Below are positions 47,101 through 54,830 of a stretch of 64,000 nucleotides of DNA, piece after piece (position 1 is the stretch's first letter; each line of letters starts with the position of its first letter). A model generated the notes under the pieces. That model was not told the origin of the DNA. It searched no databases and worked only from the letters and a program-made list of their open reading frames with translations. The position numbers and the translations under genes are program-made. The stretch lies in NCBI RefSeq assembly GCF_026341275.1, contig NZ_JAIFZO010000002.1, positions 1,128,361-1,192,360 on the forward strand. The letters run 5' to 3'. Source of the DNA: Streptomyces ortus (GTDB taxonomy: Bacteria > Actinomycetota > Actinomycetes > Streptomycetales > Streptomycetaceae).

Positions 47101-49397
47101 TTCTTCGAGATCAAAGACCACATGTCGGTGAGCTTCGACCGGATCGCCGACCACGCATCCGACCACGTCTTCGTGATCGCGTTCTTGACGTCCGTGAACT
47201 TCTTCCGCAACCACGCCCACGAATCGGTGATCTTCTTGGCGTGCCACACGAAGAAGTCGACGACCTTCTTCGTGATGGCATTCCAGGCGTCCGACCAGCG
47301 CGCTGTGATCGCGTTCTTGATGTCGGTGAACTTCGCGGACAGCCACGACTTCACCTCCGACACCTTTTTCGTGACCGAAGAGAACACCGACTTGACCTTC
47401 GACCACATGTCGTCGAAGCCGCTCTTGATCTTCTTCACCGCATTGACGACACCGGTCCCGAACTTCACGAACCAGCCGATGACATCCGTGATCTTCCCGA
47501 TCACCTTGATGATGATGTCAATCAGCCCGACGAGAACCTTCCCCGTCAGACGGATCAGCGGCGGAATCACCGTCGCGAGGATCTTCCCCGCGAGCTTCAC
47601 CAGCCACGTGATGACCGTAGACACCACCGAAATCACCGGCTGCATCTTCCCGACCAGCTCGGAGAGCTTCCCGCCGAACTCCTTCAGCCGGGGTGCGATG
47701 TCCTCACAGATCGTCTTCGCCAGCGCAGCAAAGATCGGCTTCAGCGTGTCAGCGATCGACCGGTAGATCTTCATGATGGCCGGATAGACCGTGCCGATCA
47801 TGATGGACGCGATCTTCCCCATGATGGGAAGCAGCGCCTGCTGAAGCCCCGACCACAACGCCAAAAAGGCAGGCAGGACATCGTTCTTCACGATGCCCCA
47901 CATCTTGTTCAGCGCGGGCATCATGTCGCTGCGGAACGTCGCAGCGAGCTTCGCCACAGCAGGCTGGAGGTCGTTCCGCCAGATCCTGACGGCGGCCTGG
48001 AACACCGGGTTCACCGCGTCCCGGACCGTGCTCCCCAGCCCGCTCAGGGCGCTCTTCGCCCCGTTGATGGCGGTGTCCTTGCCGCCGATCTGGTTGAAGA
48101 ACCCGGCCACCGCCGTCTTCGCCGTGGTGAAGAACGGGCCGAACGTGTTCTTCAGCCAGCTACCGAACGACATCAACGCAGGCAGGACCGTCCCGCCGAT
48201 GAAGTTGACGACACCCTGCTCCAGGGTCCGCTTGAACACGGTGATCTGATGCGAGGGACCGGAGTGGAGGGTCTTCCCCATCTTCTCCGCGGCCCCGCCC
48301 ACGTCCCCGAGGGTCTTCACCGCCTTCGACGGGTCCAGCGCATACAGCGCATCGCCCATGTCCTCGGCCTGCGTGCCGAACAGCTGCACGGCGATCCTGG
48401 AACGCTCCGCAGGGTCCTTGATGCCCCGCAGCCGGTCCAAGGTCAGGTCCAGGCCCTGCGAGGCGGACTTGCCGCCCTTCGCGATCCTCGACGCCATATC
48501 GTCGGCGTTCAGACCCAACGCCTGGAAGCCCGCCACCGTCGTCTTCGACCCGTCGACCGCACGGATCGAGAACTCCTTGATGGAGTCCGCGACGATGTCC
48601 GCATCCCGCGCGCCGGCCTGCAAGCCCTGAGACAGCAGACCCATTGCGGTCTTGCCGTCCAAGCCGACCTTGCGGAATTGGGTGCCGTACTCGTTGAACG
48701 TGTCCGCGAGGTCCCCGGCCTTGTCCGCGCCGGTCTGCGCGCCCCGCGTCATGATGTCCAGGGCTTCCTGCGCGTTCTTCGCAAGCCCCGTCTTCATCAT
48801 CTGCGAGACGGCGTTCGTCGCCCCGCCGAGGTCCATGTCGAACGTCTTCGAAAGGTCCGTGACCTTCCCTGCGATCGACTGGATCTGCGCATTCGTTGCG
48901 CCCGCCGGGACCAGGCCCTGCTGCATCACGGCCTTGATCGCGGCAGCGCCCTCTTCGAAGGTGTCCGTGATGCCGTGCGTGTACAGCTGACCGGCGACGT
49001 CGCCGTACTTCTTCGCTTCCTTCGGCGTCGCCCCCAGTTGGGCCTGGAGGCGTGCCGTGACGTTGCCCTGCTCCAGGGCCTGACCGAAGCCCTTCACGAA
49101 CACGGCGCCCGCAGCAGCAGCCAGACCCGCTACGCCACCCTTGAGGGCTGCGCCCGCCGATGCGGTGAAGCCACGAGAGAACGTCTGGCCGCCCTGCTGC
49201 CCGGCCTGTGAAGCGCCGTCTCGGGTGCCGTCGTTGATGCCCTGGTTGATCTGCTGGCCGATGTGCTGGCCAAGGCGCTGCGCGTCACGGCTGGTCGAGG
49301 AGCGAGCCGACTGCAAGGCTTGCTGGATGCCCGGTGCGACACGACTGTCGTCGACGGTGACTTCGATGTAGCCCTCGGCGATACGGAACCCGGCCAT
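44097..49397 (-). CDS. tape measure protein with intein, NlpC/P60 and lytic transglycosylase domains
   Basis: A 1766-residue protein (1405 after splicing). N-terminal coil and TMP core (residues 1-400), hydrophobic segments around 430-700, then four 44-residue repeats (about 660-850). An NlpC/P60-type peptidase begins at QAGKPYQWGGAGNPSWDC (Cys 1103), is interrupted by a 361-residue intein (1104-1464), and resumes with SGFMGGIQKK and the GHTAGTLGGVNVESRGGDG His region. A soluble lytic transglycosylase domain follows (RMNQESGG with the catalytic Glu near residue 1600, and GLMQV). The tape measure sets tail length and its hydrolases help DNA entry through the wall. Follows the G/GT chaperones as expected. 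Confidence 0.95.
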   Translation of the reverse strand: MAGFRIAEGYIEVTVDDSRVAPGIQQALQSARSSTSRDAQRLGQHIGQQINQGINDGTRDGASQAGQQGGQTFSRGFTASAGAALKGGVAGLAAAAGAVFVKGFGQALEQGNVTARLQAQLGATPKEAKKYGDVAGQLYTHGITDTFEEGAAAIKAVMQQGLVPAGATNAQIQSIAGKVTDLSKTFDMDLGGATNAVSQMMKTGLAKNAQEALDIMTRGAQTGADKAGDLADTFNEYGTQFRKVGLDGKTAMGLLSQGLQAGARDADIVADSIKEFSIRAVDGSKTTVAGFQALGLNADDMASRIAKGGKSASQGLDLTLDRLRGIKDPAERSRIAVQLFGTQAEDMGDALYALDPSKAVKTLGDVGGAAEKMGKTLHSGPSHQITVFKRTLEQGVVNFIGGTVLPALMSFGSWLKNTFGPFFTTAKTAVAGFFNQIGGKDTAINGAKSALSGLGSTVRDAVNPVFQAAVRIWRNDLQPAVAKLAATFRSDMMPALNKMWGIVKNDVLPAFLALWSGLQQALLPIMGKIASIMIGTVYPAIMKIYRSIADTLKPIFAALAKTICEDIAPRLKEFGGKLSELVGKMQPVISVVSTVITWLVKLAGKILATVIPPLIRLTGKVLVGLIDIIIKVIGKITDVIGWFVKFGTGVVNAVKKIKSGFDDMWSKVKSVFSSVTKKVSEVKSWLSAKFTDIKNAITARWSDAWNAITKKVVDFFVWHAKKITDSWAWLRKKFTDVKNAITKTWSDAWSAIRSKLTDMWSLISKKVTEAFAWLRKKFTDLKHAITKTWSDAWGAIRTKLSDAWSAISKKVTDSFSSLRGKFTDVKNSITKTWSDAWSAIRTKTTDLVSKVLSKVTEFKDKVKTAFTAAKDGIKETWEKVQGVVKKPINYVIDPIYKTGIKGLWDKVAGFVGMDKLPSVKKLAAGGTVGTEPGVFNAPTAIVGEGNPNYPEYVIPTDPKHRKRALGLYERAGTQLMDEGGILGKVGGAIKGGIGKVTGAASAVGGWMKDKAGDLAAGALEPFFKAGMKIVTGLLDKIPGASTGFGKMMKAVPQKYGKGILSWLKGKDEESSGGGDVAAALKWARTQAGKPYQWGGAGNPSWDCCLVGTVRIYGPNGATPIQDVRAGDEVYAYVDGRLTPQTVTAAWQSETQRVLKVRTRNRNVVASANHPFMRIVQVEPSRPVTGGSRGERTLAKFDVEWARLDELQRGDLLVQPRAMDTVSVEQPTLPDGTDVTEDVAWLLGLFVGDGYLTNNTIRICVYNDNSVRAQRIFRSLGVNSFTSKKHGVVASSVSLVQTLEAMGLRLPGPNKRVPSAVWAWNEALQQAFLDGYCAADGHRPADPAKHGDRTYASASRELLEDVRAMHMMLGQPVSNITTNYRTKPITIKGVEVKNARPLHSFTVWPGVGRGEVVFRRNPGLAAWLDASDFTVAKVLEVTEEGIQDTYDLEVAGAHNFVADGVVVHNSGFMGGIQKKIDGKNPNGRIWSTFSFSGARAPSGWVRHLKSPFQVGITNRGKGHTAGTLGGVNVESRGGDGVLVGPRARGYNSSLFTDWYGYKPAKSSGGDWSAKGTGVARWRPHVIKELKHLGLSTGWQDTVLRRMNQESGGDPNVVNKWDSNWHAGHPSVGLMQVIRGTFDAYAGSHRNTGPKKYGVSVQPNANIHAGLNYANKRYGSLAGLNRPGGYDAGGWLPPGSTLAVNKTGKPEAILTNEQWSAIERFANTGDPMEVHVHFNSTFPPTREQAKQAAKWLVDDMREEIRKKERAHR
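45006..46088 (-). other. intein with LAGLIDADG homing endonuclease
   Basis: Splice block A starts at Cys (CLVGTVRIYG, codon 46086-46088), block B is NRNVVASANHPF, endonuclease motifs are LLGLFVGDG (near residue 1240) and FLDGYCAADG (near 1327), block F is YDLEVAGAHNFVADG and block G is VVVHN, ending at 45006. Length is 361 residues. Both endonuclease motifs keep their acidic residues, so it may still be active. The flanking exteins meet as DC/SGF. Confidence 0.95.
46870..47400 (-). repeat. 132 bp (44-residue) tandem repeats in the tape measure gene
   Basis: Near-identical segments starting near 46891, 47023, 47155 and 47288 encode WLRKKFTDVKNAITKTWSDAW and relatives, 44 residues apart. They are helical and amphipathic. 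Copy number could change tail length. Confidence 0.8.
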
Positions 49398-49398
49398 G

Positions 49399-49767
49399 TC
49401 AGCCGCTCACCTTGCTGACGGAAATCCAACCTGGAGCGCTGCTTGCCACAACCGCAGCCGTGGGAACGGTGGGCTTTGCCGCCTCCATTGCCTGCCACTG
49501 CTCTTGCGTTCGCTCGGTGGCGGGGACGGCAGGCACGGGGGCCGCAAGCGTTCCTCCTTGCTGCCCCTCTTGTTCGTTCTCTGCCCTGCGAGCCATGACC
49601 CCTCCATACGCAAAAGTGCGCTCCGCCAATGCGAAGAAGCGAGGGCCCGCCAGGTCCTGCATTTCGTTGTCTATGCCGTAGAAAGCGAGGAAGTCGGCGT
49701 CCAAGTCATCCAGGTAGTCCAGGACCCAGATGACCTCACGGACGCGGACTTCGACTACCGCCGTCCT
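49399..49767 (-). CDS. tail assembly chaperone GT extension (made by -1 frameshift)
   Basis: This frame has no good start of its own; a TTG at 49704 is the only candidate within 20 codons of its beginning. It is in the -1 frame relative to the upstream chaperone and is open from the slippery site at 49767, continuing K-RTAVVEVRVREVIWVLDYLDD and beyond. The expected fusion is 244 residues (122 of G, then 122 of T). Ends 1 bp before the tape measure start. In lambda-like phages GT recruits the tail tube protein to the tape measure. Confidence 0.85.
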   Translation of the reverse strand, partial: RTAVVEVRVREVIWVLDYLDDLDADFLAFYGIDNEMQDLAGPRFFALAERTFAYGGVMARRAENEQEGQQGGTLAAPVPAVPATERTQEQWQAMEAAKPTVPTAAVVASSAPGWISVSKVSG

Positions 49768-50132
49768 TTTCCCTGCTCCTCGGGCTTACCGAAGACCAGG
49801 TCACGGAAGATGGTCTGGAATGCGTCCCAGTCATCATCCGATATCGACGGGCAATCCAGGAGCGCCTTATATCCGTCCTCACCGAGGAGTTCCTCCATGG
49901 CCTCAGTGACGGCTATCTCCATGCCGACATCCCGGGCCCGGTCCATGACACTCAGGGAAAGGGACTTCGAGATGAACTTCGGGATCGTGTACTCGTCGTC
50001 GTCGATGTAGAAGATCGGCACCCGCTCTTCGGTCGGCGCCTTCGACGAAAAGTGCAGCGGCTCGAAACCGCCCGCAACCGCCGGAACGGCCTTCCGCTGA
50101 ACGGCGGACGTCTTCTTACGAGGTGCAGCCAT
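49755..50132 (-). CDS. tail assembly chaperone G
   Basis: The ATG at 50132 (GGGAGAA 6 bases upstream) gives MAAPRKKTSAVQRKAVPAVA; the longer frame to 50219 lies over the major tail gene end. This 125-residue protein is acidic in its second half (FYIDDDEYTIPKF, MEELLGEDGYKALLDCPSIS) and lies between major tail and tape measure, as the G protein of long-tailed phages does. It ends EEQGKGRR just after the slippery sequence. Confidence 0.9.
   Translation of the reverse strand: MAAPRKKTSAVQRKAVPAVAGGFEPLHFSSKAPTEERVPIFYIDDDEYTIPKFISKSLSLSVMDRARDVGMEIAVTEAMEELLGEDGYKALLDCPSISDDDWDAFQTIFRDLVFGKPEEQGKGRR
49767..49773 (-). other. -1 programmed ribosomal frameshift site
   Basis: On the minus strand the heptamer GGGAAAA is read as G-GGA-AAA, an exact X-XXY-YYZ slippery site, three codons before the G stop. 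Slippage by -1 joins the reading frame of the GT extension with no stop between. Confidence 0.9.
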
Positions 50133-50155
50133 GATGGTTCTCCCGTGCTGGTGAA

Positions 50156-50716
50156 TTACGACGTCTGGTCGACGATGTGGACGGCCCGAATGGACGAGGA
50201 AACCCAGTGCGCCGCCCACTTCACGGCGAGGACGGTCTGCTTGTCCTTCACGTAGGCGACTTCGAACCCGTCCGTCGACAGCGCCTTACGCACAATTGCG
50301 CGGCGACGGAACTGCTGCGGGGCGTAGCCGTCCATGATCAGAGCCTTGTAGGTGGGCTGCGTCGCGGACGTCGTCTCGTTCGGCTCCCACGACTTGAAGC
50401 CCGCACCGGAGGCCGTGGTGCCGCCGTTCATGGTCAGGCTGAGGTTCTCCAGAGTCGCCTCCGCCAGAGTCGTCTCCACCATCCAGTCCTGCTTGGTCTG
50501 GCGGCGCTCCGGCGTGGTGTTGGTCTGGTCGACCTCGAACTCCAGGAACGCCTGGTCGCCAACGAGCTTCACGCCGTCCTGGGTGAAGCCGACCTCCGTC
50601 CACGCGGAGGCCGCAGGGGTGGCGTTGACGGCAGTGTCGGCGGGCTCCGTGGCACCGAACGCCCCGGTGTACAGGAGGGCGGGCCCGGCGATCAGGTTGG
50701 TGGCGGACTGCGCCAT
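50156..50716 (-). CDS. major tail protein
   Basis: This 186-residue beta-rich protein (TEVGFTQDGVKLVGDQAFLE, FEVDQTNTTPERRQTKQDWM, TLAEATLENLSLTMNGG) has the compact tail-tube plan and sits directly before the G/GT chaperones. Tube subunits of siphophages typically have this size and order. Confidence 0.85.
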   Translation of the reverse strand: MAQSATNLIAGPALLYTGAFGATEPADTAVNATPAASAWTEVGFTQDGVKLVGDQAFLEFEVDQTNTTPERRQTKQDWMVETTLAEATLENLSLTMNGGTTASGAGFKSWEPNETTSATQPTYKALIMDGYAPQQFRRRAIVRKALSTDGFEVAYVKDKQTVLAVKWAAHWVSSSIRAVHIVDQTS

Positions 50717-50717
50717 G

Positions 50718-50858
50718 TCAGTTCTCCTTCTTTGTGGTCTTCGGCGGTTCGGGGGCGGTCAGCTCCGGGAGAAGGAGTCCCTGTCGCTTGAGGTCGAGGT
50801 ATTCGCCTTCGTCGACGTCAATCTCCTCGTGGGGCCGCAGCGTGGTGCGCACCTTCAT
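50718..50858 (-). CDS. small phage protein, 46 residues
   Basis: MKVRTTLRPHEEIDVDEGEY, then LDLKRQGLLLPELTAPEPPK. It has a strong AGGAGG 7 bases before the ATG, overlaps the upstream stop by ATGA and ends 1 bp before the major tail start. The (V/I)DxxEYxDLxxxGLL pattern is shared in kind with small head-tail proteins. Function unknown. Confidence 0.75.
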   Translation of the reverse strand: MKVRTTLRPHEEIDVDEGEYLDLKRQGLLLPELTAPEPPKTTKKEN

Positions 50859-51073
50859 GGAAAGTTCCTCCTGTCCAACGGCCACGTGACGGTGGCCATA
50901 TCGGGGTGAAAACGGATGGGGAGTGTCTGGTCGTCGGGAATGTCACGGGGGCACTCCACGACCCGGGCCCCGCGCATAAGGAATTCCAGCTCGGCCTTGC
51001 TGTCGTGGACGATGACTTTCCCGCCCCACGACAGCAGGTCGGCTTTCTCCGAGCACAGGGCGTACCGCTTCAT
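50855..51073 (-). CDS. small phage head-tail region protein, unknown
   Basis: A 72-residue protein (MKRYALCSEKADLLSWGGKV, then IVHDSKAELEFLMRGARVVECP) overlapping both neighbours by ATGA. The SKAELEFL segment resembles small adaptor proteins. No firm family. Confidence 0.65.
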   Translation of the reverse strand: MKRYALCSEKADLLSWGGKVIVHDSKAELEFLMRGARVVECPRDIPDDQTLPIRFHPDMATVTWPLDRRNFP

Positions 51074-51528
51074 CCCTCAGCCCTCCACATGAGAGCGATC
51101 GGGACGTTGTAGCGGGCGTAGGACGCCTGGTCGTCCCGCACCCTCTGTGGTTCACCCAGCGGGTAGGCGGTCAGGACACGCGCCGGAGGGAAACCGCCAG
51201 GGAGGGTCAGGGGCCGGCTGATGTTCGGCACGTCGTAGCAGGCGGCGACGATCGTCTCGGCGAGGTTGTTCGCCCGTCCCCATGGCGGCTTCCCGGACTG
51301 GGGGTTCACGGCCCAGCAGTCGACGGACACGACGGGGTTCCGCATCGGCATGTACGCGTTGGGAGTGCCGCCGACGGTGGACACGACGACGAAGCCGGTG
51401 TCGGCCCAGGAGATCGTCTGGTCGGTGCTGGTCTTCGGCAGGGTCGTGGACACGATGGGTGTGTCGAAGAGGCTGGACAGCCAGGCGACCGCGACAAGCT
51501 CTGTGGTGGGGCGCAGGAGCGTCGGCAT
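51070..51528 (-). CDS. tail terminator-like protein
   Basis: The ATG at 51528 (overlap of one base with the upstream gene) starts MPTLLRPTTELVAVAWLSSL; the longer frame to 51783 is an Arg/Pro shadow of the upstream gene. 152 residues. Position after the gp10-like protein and before the major tail protein is that of the tail terminator. Features such as VVSVDCWAVNP and YPLGEPQRVRDDQASYARYNVPIALMW fit that small alpha/beta family. Confidence 0.7.
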   Translation of the reverse strand: MPTLLRPTTELVAVAWLSSLFDTPIVSTTLPKTSTDQTISWADTGFVVVSTVGGTPNAYMPMRNPVVSVDCWAVNPQSGKPPWGRANNLAETIVAACYDVPNISRPLTLPGGFPPARVLTAYPLGEPQRVRDDQASYARYNVPIALMWRAEG

Positions 51529-51812
51529 CACAGCTCCCGCTGCCGGTAGAGGGCGGGCCGCATGTAGGGGCGTGCGGGGCGTGCGGAGGTGCCGAGTTCG
51601 ACGTCGGTGGAGTAGTCGACGTCTCGGGATCCGACCCTGAGGGTCTGGTTTTCGACCTGGCTGGTGAGGGATGCCTTGAGGCGGCCGGTCTGCACGGGGC
51701 AGTTGCGCTGCATGTCGGGCAGGATCTGGTCGCCCAGCTTTTCCAGCGCTTCGTCTTCTTGCTGCCCTATGTGCTGCTGCCACGACGGGTCTATTTCGAA
51801 CCGTACGCGCAT
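51528..51812 (-). CDS. HK97 gp10-like minor head/neck protein
   Basis: This 94-residue protein has CPVQTGRLKASL and the closing SARPARPYMRPALYRQ, the pair of segments shared by HK97 gp10-like neck proteins. Order connector - closure - gp10-like - terminator - tube is canonical. The 102 bp before it (51813-51914) hold no gene. Confidence 0.82.
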   Translation of the reverse strand: MRVRFEIDPSWQQHIGQQEDEALEKLGDQILPDMQRNCPVQTGRLKASLTSQVENQTLRVGSRDVDYSTDVELGTSARPARPYMRPALYRQREL

Positions 51813-51914
51813 GGCCGCCCCCTTTCCGGGTGTCGGTCTCGGTGCAGACTGCCTTGGTTTTCCCAGGGTGTTGATGTCTGCGTTGTTCAGTATCCGTGCA
51901 GTGTGAATGGAAAG

Positions 51915-52244
51915 CTACGTCGCATGTTTCAAGTCGAGGCGCAAGTCATTGACGGTGCCGATTCCGCCGGTTTGTGAGACGGCTTGGACGATGTATGTTC
52001 TGTTGGTTCGTTCGTCTTTGACCCGGTCAGTTTCGCGGATATCGACGTCCGGGTTCACCCGGCCGATGGTGTAGCGCACAACGCGGGGTGTGGCGGATTC
52101 TGGGGTGAATGCCTGCCGGACCTGCTCGACGAGCGAGGCGGGAATACCGGACGCTACGGTGGTGGCGTTGTCCGCCTCGTCCCCGAATTCGTCAAGGGTT
52201 GTTCCGCGCAGGACGCTGATCGTGGTGTTCGGGATGGCGCGCAT
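51915..52244 (-). CDS. head-closure-type phage protein
   Basis: The ATG at 52244 (MRAIPNTTISVLRGTTLDEFGDEADN) overlaps the upstream stop by one base. 109 residues, beta-rich, ending TYIVQAVSQTGGIGTVNDLRLDLKHAT. Small size and position fit a head-tail stopper (gp16 of SPP1 type). Confidence 0.7.
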   Translation of the reverse strand: MRAIPNTTISVLRGTTLDEFGDEADNATTVASGIPASLVEQVRQAFTPESATPRVVRYTIGRVNPDVDIRETDRVKDERTNRTYIVQAVSQTGGIGTVNDLRLDLKHAT

Positions 52245-52978
52245 CAGCCGATACCTCCGAGCGGATGCCACTGCGAGTACGGGTCGGACGCTTCGTTCGT
52301 GAAATCGAAGACGCGGCGCGAGTCGTCACCATCGATCCGTACGGTGCGGGAGCCCTTCCACGACAGGTTCTTCATGGCTCGGGCTGCGAGCGGGGCCAGG
52401 GTGATATTCCACTCCGACTCGTAGCCGACCTGCACCGTGTCCTGGTTCGTCCCGGACACCACGGAGTTCTGGTCGTAGCCGGGCTGCTGGGACTGCCAGC
52501 GGGCCTGCCACGCGCACGCCTGCTTCAGCCAGTACAGATCCCGCACCCGCAGCCCTTGGACGGCGGACGGGTTCCGGTTGGCGTACAGAGTGATCACCGA
52601 TGACGCTGCGGCGAGTTGCTCGGCGGTCACGGTTTTCCCGGTGATCGCCTCGACCTCTGCGAGGCTGCACCACGTCGCCGTGACAGCCTCCGTGACGGTG
52701 ATGACCTCGGACGCCTGAACGGGCTCCAGGTCGGCGTCTGTGCCGTCCCAGACGACGGTGTAGTCCCCGGCCGGAGTGGCGAGGCTCGTCGACCAGGCGT
52801 ACGTGTACAAGCCGTTCGCAGGGTTCCCGACACCCGTAGACAGCGGCCCCAGCGTGGGCGTGCCGTCACCGACCTTCGTGACCGTCAGCGTGAGGCTGGC
52901 CAGGTTGGTTCCGGGCCCGCCTGCGTACTCGTAGAACTGTGCCGTCAATGCGACGGTCGTGCCTTGCAGGAAGCTCAT
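52244..52978 (-). CDS. head-tail connector with N-terminal Ig-like domain
   Basis: A 244-residue fusion. Residues 1-97 form an Ig-like beta domain (VALTAQFYEYAGGPGTNLAS, LYTYAWSTSLATPAGDYTVVW); the rest is an adaptor-like helical domain (CSLAEVEAITGKTVTAEQLA, RVRDLYWLKQACAWQARWQS) of the gp6/gp15 connector type. The Ig-like half is related to the protein encoded just upstream. Confidence 0.75.
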   Translation of the reverse strand: MSFLQGTTVALTAQFYEYAGGPGTNLASLTLTVTKVGDGTPTLGPLSTGVGNPANGLYTYAWSTSLATPAGDYTVVWDGTDADLEPVQASEVITVTEAVTATWCSLAEVEAITGKTVTAEQLAAASSVITLYANRNPSAVQGLRVRDLYWLKQACAWQARWQSQQPGYDQNSVVSGTNQDTVQVGYESEWNITLAPLAARAMKNLSWKGSRTVRIDGDDSRRVFDFTNEASDPYSQWHPLGGIG

Positions 52979-53346
52979 GACGCCTCAAAGGTGATCGTTT
53001 CTGAGGCGTGCACGGCTGTGCTGCTGCTGTCGACGGCGTCCCACTCGGCGAGGTAGGTGCCCGGTCCGTCGCGGTGCTCCTCGCCCCACGCCCAGCCGTA
53101 CGCGCCCGTCGCGATGTGGGAGATGCCGTCCGAGGTCGGGCCGACCAGCACCACGGCGCTCTTGGCGACCTTCACCGTGAGACCGAAGACATCGGCCGGC
53201 GGTCCGCCGTCGTACATGTAAAAGTTCGCGTAGAGGACCGAGTCGTCGGTGTAGACCAGGCCCTGACGCTGAAGGTCCAAGAGTTCGACGTCATCGACGT
53301 CGACGGGCTCCCAGGGGCGGATCGTGAGGCGCACCAGAGTCATCAC
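52975..53346 (-). CDS. stand-alone Ig-like phage protein
   Basis: A 123-residue protein (GTG at 53346 or ATG at 53343). Residues 1-35 are a short module with VDVDDVELLDLQRQGLVY; residues 36-123 repeat the Ig-like pattern of the neighbouring connector (LYANFYMYDGGPPADVFGLTVKV, GTYLAEWDAVDSSSTAVHAS). Probably a decoration or neck-associated protein. Confidence 0.7.
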   Translation of the reverse strand: MMTLVRLTIRPWEPVDVDDVELLDLQRQGLVYTDDSVLYANFYMYDGGPPADVFGLTVKVAKSAVVLVGPTSDGISHIATGAYGWAWGEEHRDGPGTYLAEWDAVDSSSTAVHASETITFEAS

Positions 53347-53353
53347 GGCCGCC

Positions 53354-54820
53354 TCACGTGTAGTAGCGCATGACGTCGGCGACCGTCTTCACGGGAATGC
53401 CGTAGCTGTTGATGGCGTCGATCAGCGTGTTGAAGTTGGCCTGAGTGATGACCCCGTCATCTCCGCCGGTCGAACCCGTGGTGAGGACGTGGAAGGTGAG
53501 GATCAGCCACGACCCAAGGCGCTTGCAGGTGTCCAATTCCCCGCCTGCCGCAACGAGGCTGGAGACGAGTCCCTGCCCTCCGGAGGCGTCGGAGATCCCG
53601 GAGAGGGCGAGGATCCGGTAAGGCCGCGGTGGTGGGTACTGCTCGGACAGGACGTTCGTCGACGCCCCGTACCCGGACAGGACGGTGCGGCCGGAGGAGA
53701 AGTAGCGGGAGACAATCTGCTCGATCGAAGCGCCGTCCGTCGTCGACTCGAACTGTCCGCCCGGGTAGGCGTAGGAGTCGCCGTGGAAGCCGTTAGCGAC
53801 CAGCCACGCCCGCAGGTTCCGCAGCTCGTCATCGACCTGCCGGGCCGTGAACGCGGTCAGGCGGCTGTCGTGGATGGCTGTGGTGTAGGCGTGCCCGGCG
53901 ATCTCCCACCCGGACTGGTCCTGCAACGTCCGTAGCTGCGGCAGGGTCAGTCGTCCGGCCTGGCCGACACGCTCGACGATCTGGTAGTTCGTGCCCCGGT
54001 AGCTGTACTGGTCCATCTTCGGGCGGGCCAGCGCGTACTGGGAGTCCCACGAGTCGTCGAACACGAGGGAGACCACGCCGTTGGGGAACGTCGCAGAGAC
54101 GTTGTCGATGACCTCGACGGACTGGAAGTGGACGGTGCAGTTACCGCCCGTGGCGACGACCTGGAAGCGGATGAACGTGAACCCGGTCGTCGCGGACGGC
54201 ACCCGGTTCGCGTCCAGACTGAAAGTGCCAGCCCCACCGTGGACATCTGCCCAGCCGACGGTGACAGTGGTCCACTCCCCTGACCGGTACAGCTTCGATG
54301 TGGCCGTGGAGGCGAGGGTCTGCCACTGGAAGTTGTTCGTTGTGCTGGTGCCGACACGGATGTTCAGCTGCGACAGCTTCGAGGCGTCATCGACTTTCAC
54401 CTGAAAGCGGATCGCCTTACCGGTGAGGTCGATCGACGACAGGCCGGAGATATCGAGGTTGCCGTTGCCAGTGAAGACGACCTTCGCGGCCTGCGTGCCC
54501 TTCGCGAAGTCCGTCGTGTCATTCAGGTTCGTCGTCGGCGCATCCACACCGCCTGACGTGGCCCAGCCGTGCCCGGTCTGGAAGTGCGTGACGATCCGGG
54601 TGGGATCCCGGAACGGTGCCCTACGCCCCGGGAAGGTGGTGGGCAGGGCAACGCCTGCTGCGGAGAGACGGCCCGCCACGCTCAAGTCTCCGGTCACGGC
54701 TCCGGATCCGCCGACGGTCAGGTTCGAGCCGCCACCGGACAGCACCAGGCCACCGGTGAGGGTGTCTCCGGTGTCGTTGACCTTCCGGGGGTCGCCCGAG
54801 GTGTAGCCGACCGCTGCCAC
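53354..54820 (-). CDS. virion protein with NodB-type polysaccharide deacetylase domain
   Basis: The GTG at 54820 (AAGGAG 6 bases upstream) gives 488 residues; a longer frame to 55117 overlaps the upstream gene. N-terminal about 60 residues look like a fibre (NLTVGGSGAVTGDLSVAGRL), followed by a carbohydrate-binding-like beta domain (residues 80-240: KVVFTGNGNLDISGLSSIDL, HFQSVEVIDN), then a NodB deacetylase: VVSLVFDDSWDSQY (motif 1), GWEIAGHAYTTAIH (metal His pair) and YAYPGGQFE (motif 3). It would remove acetyl groups from host wall or capsule sugar during adsorption. Sits between capsid and connector genes. Confidence 0.85.
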   Translation of the reverse strand: MAAVGYTSGDPRKVNDTGDTLTGGLVLSGGGSNLTVGGSGAVTGDLSVAGRLSAAGVALPTTFPGRRAPFRDPTRIVTHFQTGHGWATSGGVDAPTTNLNDTTDFAKGTQAAKVVFTGNGNLDISGLSSIDLTGKAIRFQVKVDDASKLSQLNIRVGTSTTNNFQWQTLASTATSKLYRSGEWTTVTVGWADVHGGAGTFSLDANRVPSATTGFTFIRFQVVATGGNCTVHFQSVEVIDNVSATFPNGVVSLVFDDSWDSQYALARPKMDQYSYRGTNYQIVERVGQAGRLTLPQLRTLQDQSGWEIAGHAYTTAIHDSRLTAFTARQVDDELRNLRAWLVANGFHGDSYAYPGGQFESTTDGASIEQIVSRYFSSGRTVLSGYGASTNVLSEQYPPPRPYRILALSGISDASGGQGLVSSLVAAGGELDTCKRLGSWLILTFHVLTTGSTGGDDGVITQANFNTLIDAINSYGIPVKTVADVMRYYT

Positions 54821-54830
54821 AGGAGGCTCC

